NCBI GenBank assembly: GCA_019314525.1
Contig: JAFCZD010000087.1
Coordinates: forward strand, 1 to 34,057
DNA: 34,057 nucleotides
Origin: Deltaproteobacteria bacterium
GTDB lineage: Bacteria; Myxococcota_A; Polyangia; GCA-2747355
Direction: 5' to 3'
Shown here: one piece after another, positions 1-7,752 of the stretch
Layout: each line of letters begins with the position of its first letter
Position numbering within the stretch: position 1 is the stretch's first letter
Made by a program: the position numbers and the translations under genes
Notes under the pieces: model-generated
Told to the model about the DNA's origin: nothing
The model's database searches: none
What the model saw: the letters and a program-made list of their open reading frames with translations, nothing else

Positions 1-144
1 CTTCAGCAGTGCTCTTGTCTTCAGCAGTGCTCTTGTCTTCAGCAGTGCTCTTGTCTTCAGCAGTGCTCTTGTCTTCAGCAGTGCTCTTGTCTTCAGCAGT
101 GCTCTTGTCTTCAGTGGCGCTCTTGTCTTCAGTGGCGCTCTTGT
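1..144. repeat. 18-bp tandem repeat coding the GrpE C-terminal tail
   Basis: There are eight head-to-tail 18-bp units with plus-strand sequence cttcagcagtgctcttgt. Six are identical and the last two (109-144) share a cagt-to-tggc variant. The array is cut by the window edge, so its true length is unknown. In the grpE frame each unit encodes DKSTAE or DKSATE. The near-perfect identity suggests recent expansion. Confidence 0.95.
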
Positions 145-886
145 CTTCAGCAGGCCCCATGGACACGACCACCATTGAGGGGCGCACCAGCCGGTCGCCA
201 CGCCGATAGCCACGCTGAATCTCGGTCATTACGGTGTTACGCGGAAATTCCTCAGAGTGCATCTGCTGCAGCGCTTCATGGTGTTCAGGGTCGAAAGGTT
301 CCCCCTGAGCGCTGAAAGGCTCGATGTCATACCGAGCTAGCAGGCCCAAGAATTGTTTGTGGACCATCCGTACGCCACCAACCAACGACTCGCTGGCCGC
401 CTCAGCTGTGACTTCGCCCTGCTTCCCGTGGCTCAACGCCCGCTCGAGGTTGTCGATCACCGGTAGAAAATCGAGCACGATCTTGTTTTCGCACTGCTTG
501 GTCGCCTCTGTGAGGTCGCGGCGCGCGCGTTTCTTGAAGTTGTCGAAGTCAGCAGCTATGCGCAGCATGCGATCTTTGTACTGAGCAGCCTCGTCACGGG
601 CCTGCTGCAACTCCTCGGCCTTGGGTCCATCATCTTTGACCTCGAGATCATCTTTGACCTCGAGATCATCTTTGACCTCGAGATCATCTTTGACCTCGAG
701 ATCATCTTTGACCTCGAGTTCCTCGACCTCGAGTTCCTCGAGACCATCTTCCACCTCGAGTTCGTAGGTAACCCCAGGGGCGGCCACAGAGGCAGATCCC
801 TCTTCTTCTTGAACGGGGACGGCCTTGGCTTGTTCTTTTTCAGATGTCTGGTCGCTCAAATGTCTGCTCCAGCTTTGCGTTTTCAT
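1..886 (-). CDS. grpE: GrpE, DnaK nucleotide exchange factor (partial, C-terminus off the left edge)
   Basis: GrpE releases ADP from the chaperone DnaK in the cytoplasm. The minus frame starts at the ATG at 886, the first start after an in-frame stop at 917-919, and stays open to base 1, so the C-terminus is missing. Seen in order: an acidic N-terminal region with five LEVKDD hexapeptides; the GrpE coiled coil (motif DFDNFKKRARRD followed by LDFLPVIDNLERAL); and the C-terminal beta domain (VHKQFLGLLARYDIEPF, FDPEHHEALQQ, MTEIQRGYRRGDRLVRPSMV). The native protein would normally end just after this domain; here it continues into at least eight DKS(T/A)(A/T)E hexapeptides. The ribosome-binding site is weak. 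hemW lies 97 bp upstream in the same direction, and no hrcA or dnaK is visible. The assignment is firm; the repetitive extensions at both ends are unusual. Confidence 0.93.
   Translation of the reverse strand, partial: MKTQSWSRHLSDQTSEKEQAKAVPVQEEEGSASVAAPGVTYELEVEDGLEELEVEELEVKDDLEVKDDLEVKDDLEVKDDLEVKDDGPKAEELQQARDEAAQYKDRMLRIAADFDNFKKRARRDLTEATKQCENKIVLDFLPVIDNLERALSHGKQGEVTAEAASESLVGGVRMVHKQFLGLLARYDIEPFSAQGEPFDPEHHEALQQMHSEEFPRNTVMTEIQRGYRRGDRLVRPSMVVVSMGPAEDKSATEDKSATEDKSTAEDKSTAEDKSTAEDKSTAEDKSTAEDKSTAE
629..718. repeat. 18-bp tandem repeat coding the GrpE N-terminal LEVKDD repeats
   Basis: There are five identical 18-bp units (plus strand atcatctttgacctcgag), followed on the right by degenerate ttcctcgacctcgag-type units. 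In the grpE frame they encode LEVKDD, giving an acidic stretch before the coiled coil. Confidence 0.93.
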
Positions 887-983
887 TCCAAAAGCGCGTA
901 CGTTTTTAGCATGATCTCACCTTTGGCGAAAGTGAGGCCACCAGCGGAAAACGATGATGCTAACGAATCAGCCCAGGCAGCTG

Positions 984-2171
984 TCAAGGTGAGGCTAATC
1001 GCAAAGCCACAGCATCGGCAAAGAACATCCCATGCGTGCTGGGACACCAAGCACCTTGGTCCTTTCTCAGCAGACCTTCCGCCTGGAGTTGGTTTAGAGC
1101 AGCACCAAAATGCGCGTCCATGGTCCCTCCAAAGCGGGCCTCGTACTCCGATTCCTTGACACCCCGACGCGTGCGCATACCAAGCATCAGCATCTCGTGA
1201 CGCGATGCCCCGGTAGAGAGCTCTTCGAGCTCAGCCCCACGCACATGAAACATCGGAGCTGACCTTTGCATGGGAGCGTTCATATATCGTGAGCTCTCTG
1301 GATTAGCACAGCGGACATTTCTCCCCTGATTCCAAAGCATTGAATGAGCGTTGGCGCCAAGACCGAGGTAGGGGCGCCCCCGCCAGACCCCCTCGTTGTG
1401 GGCGGAAGTCCGTCCCTCCTGCGCAAAATTGGACACCTCGTAATGTGCATACCCAGCTGTGCCTAGGAAATCCACGGTGGCCAGGAGCATGCCCGCGCTG
1501 GCGTCGTCATCCACCACACCTTCACCCGCTTTGCGCAGGGGAGCCTCTGCGGCGAGCGTCAAGGCGTAGACCGAAACATGCTCTGGAGTGAAGGCCAAGA
1601 GCTGCTCGAGCTGCTCGAGGTGATGATCTGTGTCTTGCCCCCGGAGGCCGTAGATGAGATCTATGCTGAGGTTTTCGAAGCCCACCTTGCGAGCATCCAT
1701 GATGCAACGTCTCGTTCGCTTGGTGTCATGCTCGCGAGTTAGACGGTGTAACATCTCGTCATCGAACGATTGGGCCCCAACGCTCAGGCGGTTGATGCCA
1801 GCTTCAACAAACCCCGCCAACTCTCGCCTTCCCACATCTTGGGGATTACATTCCACCGTGACCTCAACACCATCGCGAGCGATGGTGAACATCGAACGCA
1901 GCCCTGCGACCACCTGCGCCATCTCCCTGGATGCCCACAAAGAGGGGGAACCGCCCCCGAAGTAGATCGAGCGTAGAGGCCACTCTTTGAACTGCTCTCC
2001 ACGGAACTCCGCCTCCTGCAGCACTCGCTGGGTGTAGGCAACATGGGGGAAATCTGGGTCTCTCAGGGTGGCAAAGTCACAATAGCCACAACGACGACGG
2101 CACAGCGGGTAATGGATATAGATGCCAAAATCCACGGAATCCTTGAGTTTCTCCACACAAACGTTGACCAT
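984..2171 (-). CDS. hemW: HemW-like radical SAM protein (heme chaperone family)
   Basis: This is a radical SAM protein of the HemN/HemW family, 395 aa, close to the usual HemW length of about 380. Near residue 17 it has YIHYPLCRRRCGYCDF, with the CxxxCxxC iron-sulfur motif. It then has FGGGSPS, the strand motif NRLSVGAQSFDDEML, DLIYGLRGQ, and the HemW-type HN..W.G..YLGLGANAHS block. HemW is known to bind heme and is not the oxygen-independent coproporphyrinogen oxidase HemN; the compact N-terminus, starting just before the cluster, fits HemW. The start at 2171 leaves only 26 bp to the divergent cysteine desulfurase gene. grpE follows downstream on the same strand. Confidence 0.9.
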   Translation of the reverse strand: MVNVCVEKLKDSVDFGIYIHYPLCRRRCGYCDFATLRDPDFPHVAYTQRVLQEAEFRGEQFKEWPLRSIYFGGGSPSLWASREMAQVVAGLRSMFTIARDGVEVTVECNPQDVGRRELAGFVEAGINRLSVGAQSFDDEMLHRLTREHDTKRTRRCIMDARKVGFENLSIDLIYGLRGQDTDHHLEQLEQLLAFTPEHVSVYALTLAAEAPLRKAGEGVVDDDASAGMLLATVDFLGTAGYAHYEVSNFAQEGRTSAHNEGVWRGRPYLGLGANAHSMLWNQGRNVRCANPESSRYMNAPMQRSAPMFHVRGAELEELSTGASRHEMLMLGMRTRRGVKESEYEARFGGTMDAHFGAALNQLQAEGLLRKDQGAWCPSTHGMFFADAVALRLASP

Positions 2172-2192
2172 CCACGAGACGCTTACTATATG
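2164..2192 (+). promoter_or_regulatory. Candidate sigma70-type promoter of the cysteine desulfurase-thiI pair
   Basis: TTGACC (2164-2169), a 17-bp spacer and TATATG (2187-2192) precede the ATG at 2198. A start site 6-7 bp after the -10 would fall on the start codon, giving a leaderless or nearly leaderless mRNA. No clear Shine-Dalgarno sequence precedes the ATG, which is consistent. The -35 box overlaps the first codons of hemW. Confidence 0.45.
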
Positions 2193-2197
2193 AGCCT

Positions 2198-3343
2198 ATG
2201 TTTCCCAGGCACCAGATTTATCTCGACAACGCTGCCACCACCGCGATGGATCCGGCATTCGCCCAGGAGATGAGCCGAATCGCCACAGAGGCCTACGGCA
2301 ACGCTTCGTCACGTCACGACCTTGGGCTGGAGGCCGAACAGATCATGCGCAAAGCACGTCAGCAGGTAGCCGACGCGGTGGGCGCGGAGCCTGAAGAGGT
2401 CGCATTCACCAGTGGAGCCACTGAAGCCTTGGCGCTGGCTCTCCTCGGTATCGCTGCCCGGGAGTCAAAGCCTGGCCACGTCCTCATCTCGGCGATTGAG
2501 CACCCTGCCGTGCAAGAGTCAGCGCAGCTGCTGCGAGATCGTGGACACATAGTGGAAGAGGTGCCCGTGTGCATGGAAGATGCGCGCCTGGACCTAGAAA
2601 CGCTCACGAGCATGGTGCGTCAGGAGACCTTTCTATTGGCGTTGATGCACGTCAACAACGAACTCGGGGCGATCCAGCCCGTGACGCGAGCGGCACGCAT
2701 CGTCAAGCGCGCGGCCCCACGCTGTGTGGTGCTCTGTGATGTGGTGCAGTCCCTTGGGTTGCTGCCCGTGGATATGGGTCAGCTGGGAGCAGATATTATC
2801 GCCGCCTCGGCGCATAAGCTTCATGGGCCCAAGGGGGTGGGCTGCCTCGTGATCCGTGGGCGAGCGCCCGCCGCGCTCTACGGGGGCGGCGGCCAGGAGC
2901 GTGGTTTGCGGCCAGGCACTGAGAATGTGCCTGGCATCGCAGCCTTTGGTATGGCCTGCCTCAAGGGCAAGGGGGATCCCGAGACGTTGAGGCGATGGAC
3001 CCGTGCCCTTGGCGCATCCCTCGAAGATCGCCTCGGCGCGAAGATGCTCTGCGATGGCCCAAAACGTGCTCCCCACATCATAGCCGTGCAAATCCCCGGT
3101 GTCCGCGCCGAGGTCGCGGTGAACGCCTTGGCTCGAGAGGGGATCTATGTCTCTTCCGGGTCCGCCTGTCATGGTCGACACAGCCTCAAGAGTACGGTCT
3201 TGGCCGCTCTGGGGCTCGAAGGAGCCGACGACGTGATTCGCATTTCACTGGGACGCTTCAACAACGAGGACGAGGTGTCACACGCCTCCTCGGCCATGCC
3301 GCGACTTCTTGAGGAGGTGCGGCGGAAAAGGAAGGGGCCATGA
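2198..3343 (+). CDS. Cysteine desulfurase (NifS/IscS class V aminotransferase)
   Basis: This PLP enzyme takes sulfur from L-cysteine as a protein-bound persulfide and releases alanine. It is 381 aa with all landmarks present: YLDNAATT near the N-terminus, TSGATEA, H102 in AIEHPAV, NNELGAIQP, D181/Q184 in CDVVQ, the PLP lysine K207 in SAHKLHGPKG, RPGTENV, and the active-site C324 in SSGSACHGRH. Its ATGA stop/start overlaps thiI, so the two are translationally coupled. This suggests it is the dedicated sulfur donor for ThiI, as in the nifZ-thiI pair of Bacillus, rather than the Fe-S cluster IscS; no isc scaffold genes are adjacent. Confidence 0.93.
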   Translation: MFPRHQIYLDNAATTAMDPAFAQEMSRIATEAYGNASSRHDLGLEAEQIMRKARQQVADAVGAEPEEVAFTSGATEALALALLGIAARESKPGHVLISAIEHPAVQESAQLLRDRGHIVEEVPVCMEDARLDLETLTSMVRQETFLLALMHVNNELGAIQPVTRAARIVKRAAPRCVVLCDVVQSLGLLPVDMGQLGADIIAASAHKLHGPKGVGCLVIRGRAPAALYGGGGQERGLRPGTENVPGIAAFGMACLKGKGDPETLRRWTRALGASLEDRLGAKMLCDGPKRAPHIIAVQIPGVRAEVAVNALAREGIYVSSGSACHGRHSLKSTVLAALGLEGADDVIRISLGRFNNEDEVSHASSAMPRLLEEVRRKRKGP

Positions 3344-4512
3344 GCTGGGACACTCTGATCGTTTTGCGTCACGGAGAAACATTCATCAAGGGGGGCAATC
3401 GCGGCTTCTTCGAGCGGCTCTTATTGAACAACACCAAGCGCGCCCTCGCTGGCATGGACGTAGAGGTAGAGCGCGACCAAGGACGGTTCTTCGTGCACTG
3501 CTCTGAGGCAGCAAGCCCCGCTGTCTTGCGCCGCCTTCAGCCTGTCTTTGGCTTCACCTCGCTCAGCCCTGCACGCATCGTCGACCGTGACATCGACGCC
3601 ATGGGCTCTGCGGGCATCGAGATGGTGGAGCGTGTGCTCGAAGAGCGTGATGTTGAGAGCTTCTGCGTCAAGACGCAACGCAGCGACAAGACCTTCCCCC
3701 TGCCCTCTCCTGAGGTTGGCCGACGCGTGGGCGCGAGCATCTTCATGCGTTTCAACTTGCCTGTGAAGCTCAAGGGCGCTGATTTGGTGGTGGGAGTGGA
3801 GATCGGTCGCAAGCAGACCTTCCTCTTCGTCGAGCGTATCGCTGGCGCTGGAGGCCTGCCTGTGGGCGCGAGCGGGAAGGTGATGCTCTTGCTTTCAGGG
3901 GGCATCGACTCCCCTGTGGCAGGCCACCTGATGCAGAAACGCGGCTGCTCCCTCTCCGCGGTCTATTTTCACGCGCCGCCCCACACCGGCGAGCGCGCTC
4001 GAGACAAGGTGGTCCAACTCGCCGAGCGCGTCACCACGCGACAAGGGGCCCTAGACCTCTTCGTGGTGCGCTTCACAGAGCTGCAGGAGCGCCTGCGCAA
4101 CCAGGGGCCACCAGACCTGGCGGTCATCCTCTATCGTCGAGCGATGATGCGCATCGCCTCTCGCCTCGCTGCCCGAGAACACTGCACAGCGCTGATCACT
4201 GGCGACAACCTTGGGCAGGTCGCGAGTCAAACCCTCGAAAACCTGCGCTGCGTTGAGGACGCCACAGATATGCTCGTCCTGCGCCCCTTGCTCGCCTTCG
4301 ACAAGCGGGAGATTATCGATCTCGCTGAGCGTATCGGCACCTACGAGACCTCGATCTTGCCCTTTGAAGATACATGCTCGCTCTTCGTCCCTAAACATCC
4401 CGCGACGCGGGCCAAGCTCGCAAAAGTACAAGACGCCGAAAACCGGATCGACTTCGCTTCGCTGGTGGAAGAAGCCACAGCCAGCGCTGAGCGCATCCGA
4501 TGTGGTGGTTAG
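3340..4512 (+). CDS. thiI: ThiI, tRNA 4-thiouridine synthetase
   Basis: ThiI adenylates U8 of tRNA and inserts sulfur to make 4-thiouridine; in many bacteria it also feeds thiamine thiazole synthesis. The 390-aa protein has an N-terminal ferredoxin-like region, a THUMP domain (about residues 60-165), and a PP-loop ATPase domain with the SGGIDSP motif at 186-192, followed by ITGDNLGQVASQTLENL. It ends shortly after FEDTCSLF (C346), so it lacks the C-terminal rhodanese domain of E. coli ThiI and belongs to the short class. The start overlaps the desulfurase stop by 4 bp. It converges on the GltJ-like gene with 18 bp between the stops. Confidence 0.95.
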   Translation: MSWDTLIVLRHGETFIKGGNRGFFERLLLNNTKRALAGMDVEVERDQGRFFVHCSEAASPAVLRRLQPVFGFTSLSPARIVDRDIDAMGSAGIEMVERVLEERDVESFCVKTQRSDKTFPLPSPEVGRRVGASIFMRFNLPVKLKGADLVVGVEIGRKQTFLFVERIAGAGGLPVGASGKVMLLLSGGIDSPVAGHLMQKRGCSLSAVYFHAPPHTGERARDKVVQLAERVTTRQGALDLFVVRFTELQERLRNQGPPDLAVILYRRAMMRIASRLAAREHCTALITGDNLGQVASQTLENLRCVEDATDMLVLRPLLAFDKREIIDLAERIGTYETSILPFEDTCSLFVPKHPATRAKLAKVQDAENRIDFASLVEEATASAERIRCGG

Positions 4513-4530
4513 GAGGGAGGCTAGCTGGGC

Positions 4531-6195
4531 TCAGTTGGCGCGGAACAAGAGAGGGAAAGAAACGTCCACTTTCTGATTTCCGCCGATGGGGCGAAAGACC
4601 CAGCGCCGTAAGGATCGTTCGAGGCAGATGCGCATGCTGTAGTCTGACATATTGGTGACTTTGACCGCTGTTACCGCGCCAGAACTCCCCACGGTCAAGT
4701 TCACGATCGCCTTCACGTTCTTGAGCGTGTTGTCGCGCTTGCTGGCGCGGGTGTAACAGGCCTTCAGCATGGCGCCGTGGCGTTTCTGCAGAGTTTGGAT
4801 TTCGCCACCCGTGATGTTTCGTCCCTTCACCGCGCGTCGTCGACGGACGCGTGGCGCCGAGGGCACCGTGCCGCTGACATCGCCCCCCATGGCTTTGAGC
4901 AACTCACGCTGCCGCCGCTCCGCCGCCGTCACCTTCTTCGCGGGTTTCTGCGCCTCAGGGGTGACCTGCGGGGTGGACCGCTTGGATGAGTGCTTCGTGG
5001 GGACATGCTCGTCCCTCCTGATCTCCACCGGCTTGAAGACAACGGTCTTGGGATCTTCAATCTTGGAAGCCAGCGTGCGGCCTGGCTGGATCGTGCTCGC
5101 GGGCAAGTGCGTGGCGGTTCCCAACGCAACCTGTTGGCGGGGTGGACGGTCGAAAAAGAGAAAGTAAACGAGCAGGACAAAGCCGATCAGGAGCGTCCCC
5201 ATGGCCGCGACGGCGGTGAGCTTGAACCAGCCAGAGACCTTCTCCTTTGGTGGCGGAGCGGGCGCTAGCTGTGGAGGTAGCGTCGTATCGAGCCTGTCCC
5301 CATAAGCTGCAGGCAGGTAACGCAACCCCGACTCCAGCGCTGAAGCGCGCAGCTCTGGCTGAAGGGGTAACGCTGGCTCCTGTGTTACAGGTCCAATCGG
5401 CGGAGCCACAACCGGTGCTGGTGTGATGGTAGGGGCCCGCATTGGCGTCGCGACGGCGGGCGGGAAAACGCCAGGGGGGCCCGGCGGAACACCCGGCGGA
5501 ACACCCAGCGGAACACCCGGCGGAACACCCACTGGAACACCCGGCGGCGTAACGCCGGGGGGATCCACCATATTCTGCAGGTTCACTGCGGAGTAGAGGC
5601 CAGAACGGCTGGGCGGCGCTGGAGGGGGGGCGTAGGGACGCAGCTCCGGCACCTTCGCCACCTCGACCCACTCGTCGAAGCCGTCACGCCAAACGAAGGC
5701 CTCATCTCCATGGGCCTCCCCACGCTTCACCCGCTTGGCAAGCTCGTTGAACGACATAGGGCCGAATTGGTGCTCGTCTACGGCGAGGTACCACTCCTCC
5801 CCTTCATCCTTAGGCAGGTCCTTGGGCAGGGGTGTGGCTCCAGAGCGCCCAGGGACATCGTCATAGACGGTCTGCATCTCTTCGAAGCTCTCGTCGCCCA
5901 CCTGTGCAGCCCTGGCCACAGCCTGCAGACCCTGTCCTGGCGCGCCACCGACCTGGCGCACTGGGCTGCTGGGCGCAAACGCCCCGTCAAAAGCTTGATC
6001 CAGCGCGCTAGCAGGCGCTGCGGTCTTGGGGCCGGGCCGCAGCGCGTCAGGGCCGCGCACATCGTGGCCACGGGTGGGATCGCGCACAACAATGATATTC
6101 GCGCAGTTCTTGCAGCGAATCTTCAGCACTTTGCGCCGGACCTTCTGGTCAGCAATGGAGTACTTGGTTTTGCAGTTTTCGCAGACGAACTTCAC
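4531..6195 (-). CDS. GltJ/AgmX-like protein: zinc ribbon, GYF domain, TM segment, TonB-type C-terminus
   Basis: The 554-aa modular protein has, in order: a zinc ribbon with C5/C8 and C28/C31 (MKFVCENCKTKYS...CKNC); a GYF_2 domain at about 132-195 (WYLAVDEHQFGPMSFNEL); a Pro/Val/Gly-rich linker made of PGVP units; one membrane segment at about 330-352; and a C-terminal domain of the TonB/AgmX-PglI type (CYTRASKRD..., LTVGSSGAV, CLERSLRRWVFRP). This domain order matches GltJ (AgmX) of the Myxococcus gliding machinery, where the cytoplasmic zinc ribbon and GYF domain bind partners and the TonB-like part acts in the periplasm. No other glt genes are in view, so a motility role is only inferred. 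It follows the MshEN-REC-TPR gene by 40 bp, probably in one transcript. Confidence 0.75.
   Translation of the reverse strand: MKFVCENCKTKYSIADQKVRRKVLKIRCKNCANIIVVRDPTRGHDVRGPDALRPGPKTAAPASALDQAFDGAFAPSSPVRQVGGAPGQGLQAVARAAQVGDESFEEMQTVYDDVPGRSGATPLPKDLPKDEGEEWYLAVDEHQFGPMSFNELAKRVKRGEAHGDEAFVWRDGFDEWVEVAKVPELRPYAPPPAPPSRSGLYSAVNLQNMVDPPGVTPPGVPVGVPPGVPLGVPPGVPPGPPGVFPPAVATPMRAPTITPAPVVAPPIGPVTQEPALPLQPELRASALESGLRYLPAAYGDRLDTTLPPQLAPAPPPKEKVSGWFKLTAVAAMGTLLIGFVLLVYFLFFDRPPRQQVALGTATHLPASTIQPGRTLASKIEDPKTVVFKPVEIRRDEHVPTKHSSKRSTPQVTPEAQKPAKKVTAAERRQRELLKAMGGDVSGTVPSAPRVRRRRAVKGRNITGGEIQTLQKRHGAMLKACYTRASKRDNTLKNVKAIVNLTVGSSGAVTAVKVTNMSDYSMRICLERSLRRWVFRPIGGNQKVDVSFPLLFRAN
5483..5542. repeat. 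12-bp tandem repeat coding the PGVP linker
   Basis: There are five 12-bp units (ggcggaacaccc, with agc and act variants in the first codon). On the minus strand they encode the GVPP/GVPL/GVPV tetrapeptides of the periplasmic-side or linker region of the GltJ-like protein. Confidence 0.85.
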
Positions 6196-6235
6196 TCTTG
6201 GCTCCAGGTTCGCGAGGCTCTCGGCATCAGCATCT

Positions 6236-7675
6236 TCAGGATGATAGCAAGGTCATCAGGTGTTCGCGAAGCTTGTGCGCCGTTCGCTCGTCTGGGCTGC
6301 AACGCACCGCCCGCTCCCACATCTCGATGGCTTTATTAAGAAACCCTTTGCGCTGATATAACACGGCAAGGGAACGCAACGCAGAGAAGAAGCGGGGGTC
6401 GAGCTGCACTGCTGCTTCGAACGCCTCGATCGCCTGATACACCATGCCTCGCTTCTTCAAGTATAGGACACCAAGTTGATGATGCAGCTTGGCCGCGAGG
6501 GGATCGATGCTGATGCCTTCCTTGAAGTATGTGATAGCACCGTCGAGATCATTGGCTTGGTAGCGCCTCAGCCCACGCCGATACGCTCGCACGGCGCTGC
6601 TGATGACGCGGCGACGGTTCGTCTTGCGATCGAGCGCTCGCTGCACGGTTCGAAGAAGGATCTCAAAATCTACTGGCTTCTCGAGGAATTCCTCCACCTG
6701 GTAGGATTCCCGAAGGTCCTGAGCAATTCGCCAACCCCGGTAGACTGATGAAACCATGATGATCGGGATTTGCCGGTACCGTTCACTTTCCTTCAGCTTG
6801 CGCGCGATGTCGAAGCCGTGCACCTCGGGCAACATGGCGTCGAGGATCAGCAGGTCTGGTGGATCCTCCCTGACGCGCGTCAGAGCCTCGAGCCCGCGGT
6901 GGGCGACGTTCACGGTGAGGCCGACCCCCTGGAGCAGCCTTTGCACCAGACGCGCGAGATCCACATCGTCGTCTACCACTAGCACCTGCGGCCTGCCAAG
7001 CAGCTCTGCCGCTTCAGCTGTGGGGGGCTCCGCCGTGAGCACACCATCATGGGCGACAGGTGGAGGCGGAGAAGCTTCGAATTCGATCTCCACAGCTGAG
7101 GACGCGGGATCCTCCGCGGAATCATCCAATACACTCGACGGGACATCGGCTACGCCTGCGTCCACCACGAAGGGTAAGGGTTCGCTGAGATTGTTCTCGG
7201 CGCGCCTGCCCCTGAGTTCGAGTTCTCCCTTCGTCTTGGCTGAATAGGCTGCCGTCAGCATATCCTCCAGTAGGGAGGCGAGAGCTACACAGAGAACAAT
7301 GCGCCGCTTCGAGCGAAACGCCAACTCATCGCGCAAGTCCCCAAGAGAGGGGTCGCGAGTGGCCAGGAAGATTTGTCCCTGCCCAACCCGCACCGGCAAA
7401 ATACAATATTTATTGGCGAGTGATAGGGGAAGCACCTTGAGGAAACGCAAGGAAAGCAAGAGGCGCTCAAGAGAGATGCCTGGAATTCCCACCTGAGCGC
7501 TCAGTGCCGCAAGGAGCACCTCTTCACTCGCTAAGCCTTGCGCCAAGCACTCGCTGGCAAGCCTCCGCCCACTACGCTTCTGCTCAACCAGAACTCCTTC
7601 AAGCTGTGGCCGTGTGAGCACGCTGCGCTCGAGGAGGATTTCTCCGAGCGGCTTCGCACCCCCCACCTTTGCCAA
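6236..7675 (-). CDS. MshEN-like / response receiver / TPR regulator
   Basis: The 479-aa protein has three parts. Residues 1-150 resemble the N-terminal MshEN (T2SSE_N) domain, with two tandem L..L..Q helices (PLGEILLERSVL, RRLASECLAQGLAS) and the following GIP segment. Residues 229-345 are a CheY-like receiver with acidic D235-D237, phospho-acceptor D279 (LLILDAML), S309/S310 and K333 (EKPVD). From about 370 there are TPR helices (AITYFKEGISIDPLAAKLHHQLG, split by repeats). MshEN domains can bind c-di-GMP, but the RLG and G positions are altered here (PLG, RLA), so binding is uncertain. The start is TTG, chosen because the strong GGGGAGGGGG lies 6 nt upstream and there is no in-frame ATG. It heads the GltJ-like gene and may be its regulatory partner. 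Confidence 0.8.
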   Translation of the reverse strand: MAKVGGAKPLGEILLERSVLTRPQLEGVLVEQKRSGRRLASECLAQGLASEEVLLAALSAQVGIPGISLERLLLSLRFLKVLPLSLANKYCILPVRVGQGQIFLATRDPSLGDLRDELAFRSKRRIVLCVALASLLEDMLTAAYSAKTKGELELRGRRAENNLSEPLPFVVDAGVADVPSSVLDDSAEDPASSAVEIEFEASPPPPVAHDGVLTAEPPTAEAAELLGRPQVLVVDDDVDLARLVQRLLQGVGLTVNVAHRGLEALTRVREDPPDLLILDAMLPEVHGFDIARKLKESERYRQIPIIMVSSVYRGWRIAQDLRESYQVEEFLEKPVDFEILLRTVQRALDRKTNRRRVISSAVRAYRRGLRRYQANDLDGAITYFKEGISIDPLAAKLHHQLGVLYLKKRGMVYQAIEAFEAAVQLDPRFFSALRSLAVLYQRKGFLNKAIEMWERAVRCSPDERTAHKLREHLMTLLSS

Positions 7676-7687
7676 TGCAAGCCCCCT

Positions 7688-7737
7688 CCCCGTCTAAGCA
7701 CCAAGGGCGCTAGATGACGTCTCTTTGGGTTCGCGAC
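7688..7737 (-). promoter_or_regulatory. Shared upstream element, copy A
   Basis: This noncoding stretch lies upstream of the MshEN-REC-TPR gene. The plus-strand core gtctctttgggttcgcg (7719-7735) matches copies at 12419 and 25627 at 15 of 17 positions each. Against the 25.6-kb copy the similarity extends across about 50 bp, including GCACCA and GATGACG blocks in the same order. Its function is unknown; a promoter or operator is the simplest reading. Confidence 0.5.
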
Positions 7738-7752
7738 ATACGCCGCGAAGGT

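Noticed and set aside
9-209. Plus-strand frame with LLSSAV hexapeptide repeats
   Set aside because: It is the antisense shadow of the grpE C-terminal 18-bp array; the minus frame continues the conserved GrpE domain.
916-936. Inverted repeat CTCACCTTT-ggcg-AAA-GTGAG between hemW and grpE
   Set aside because: It is a hairpin with a bulge and no T-run, and does not match CIRCE or a heat-shock promoter; kept only as a note.
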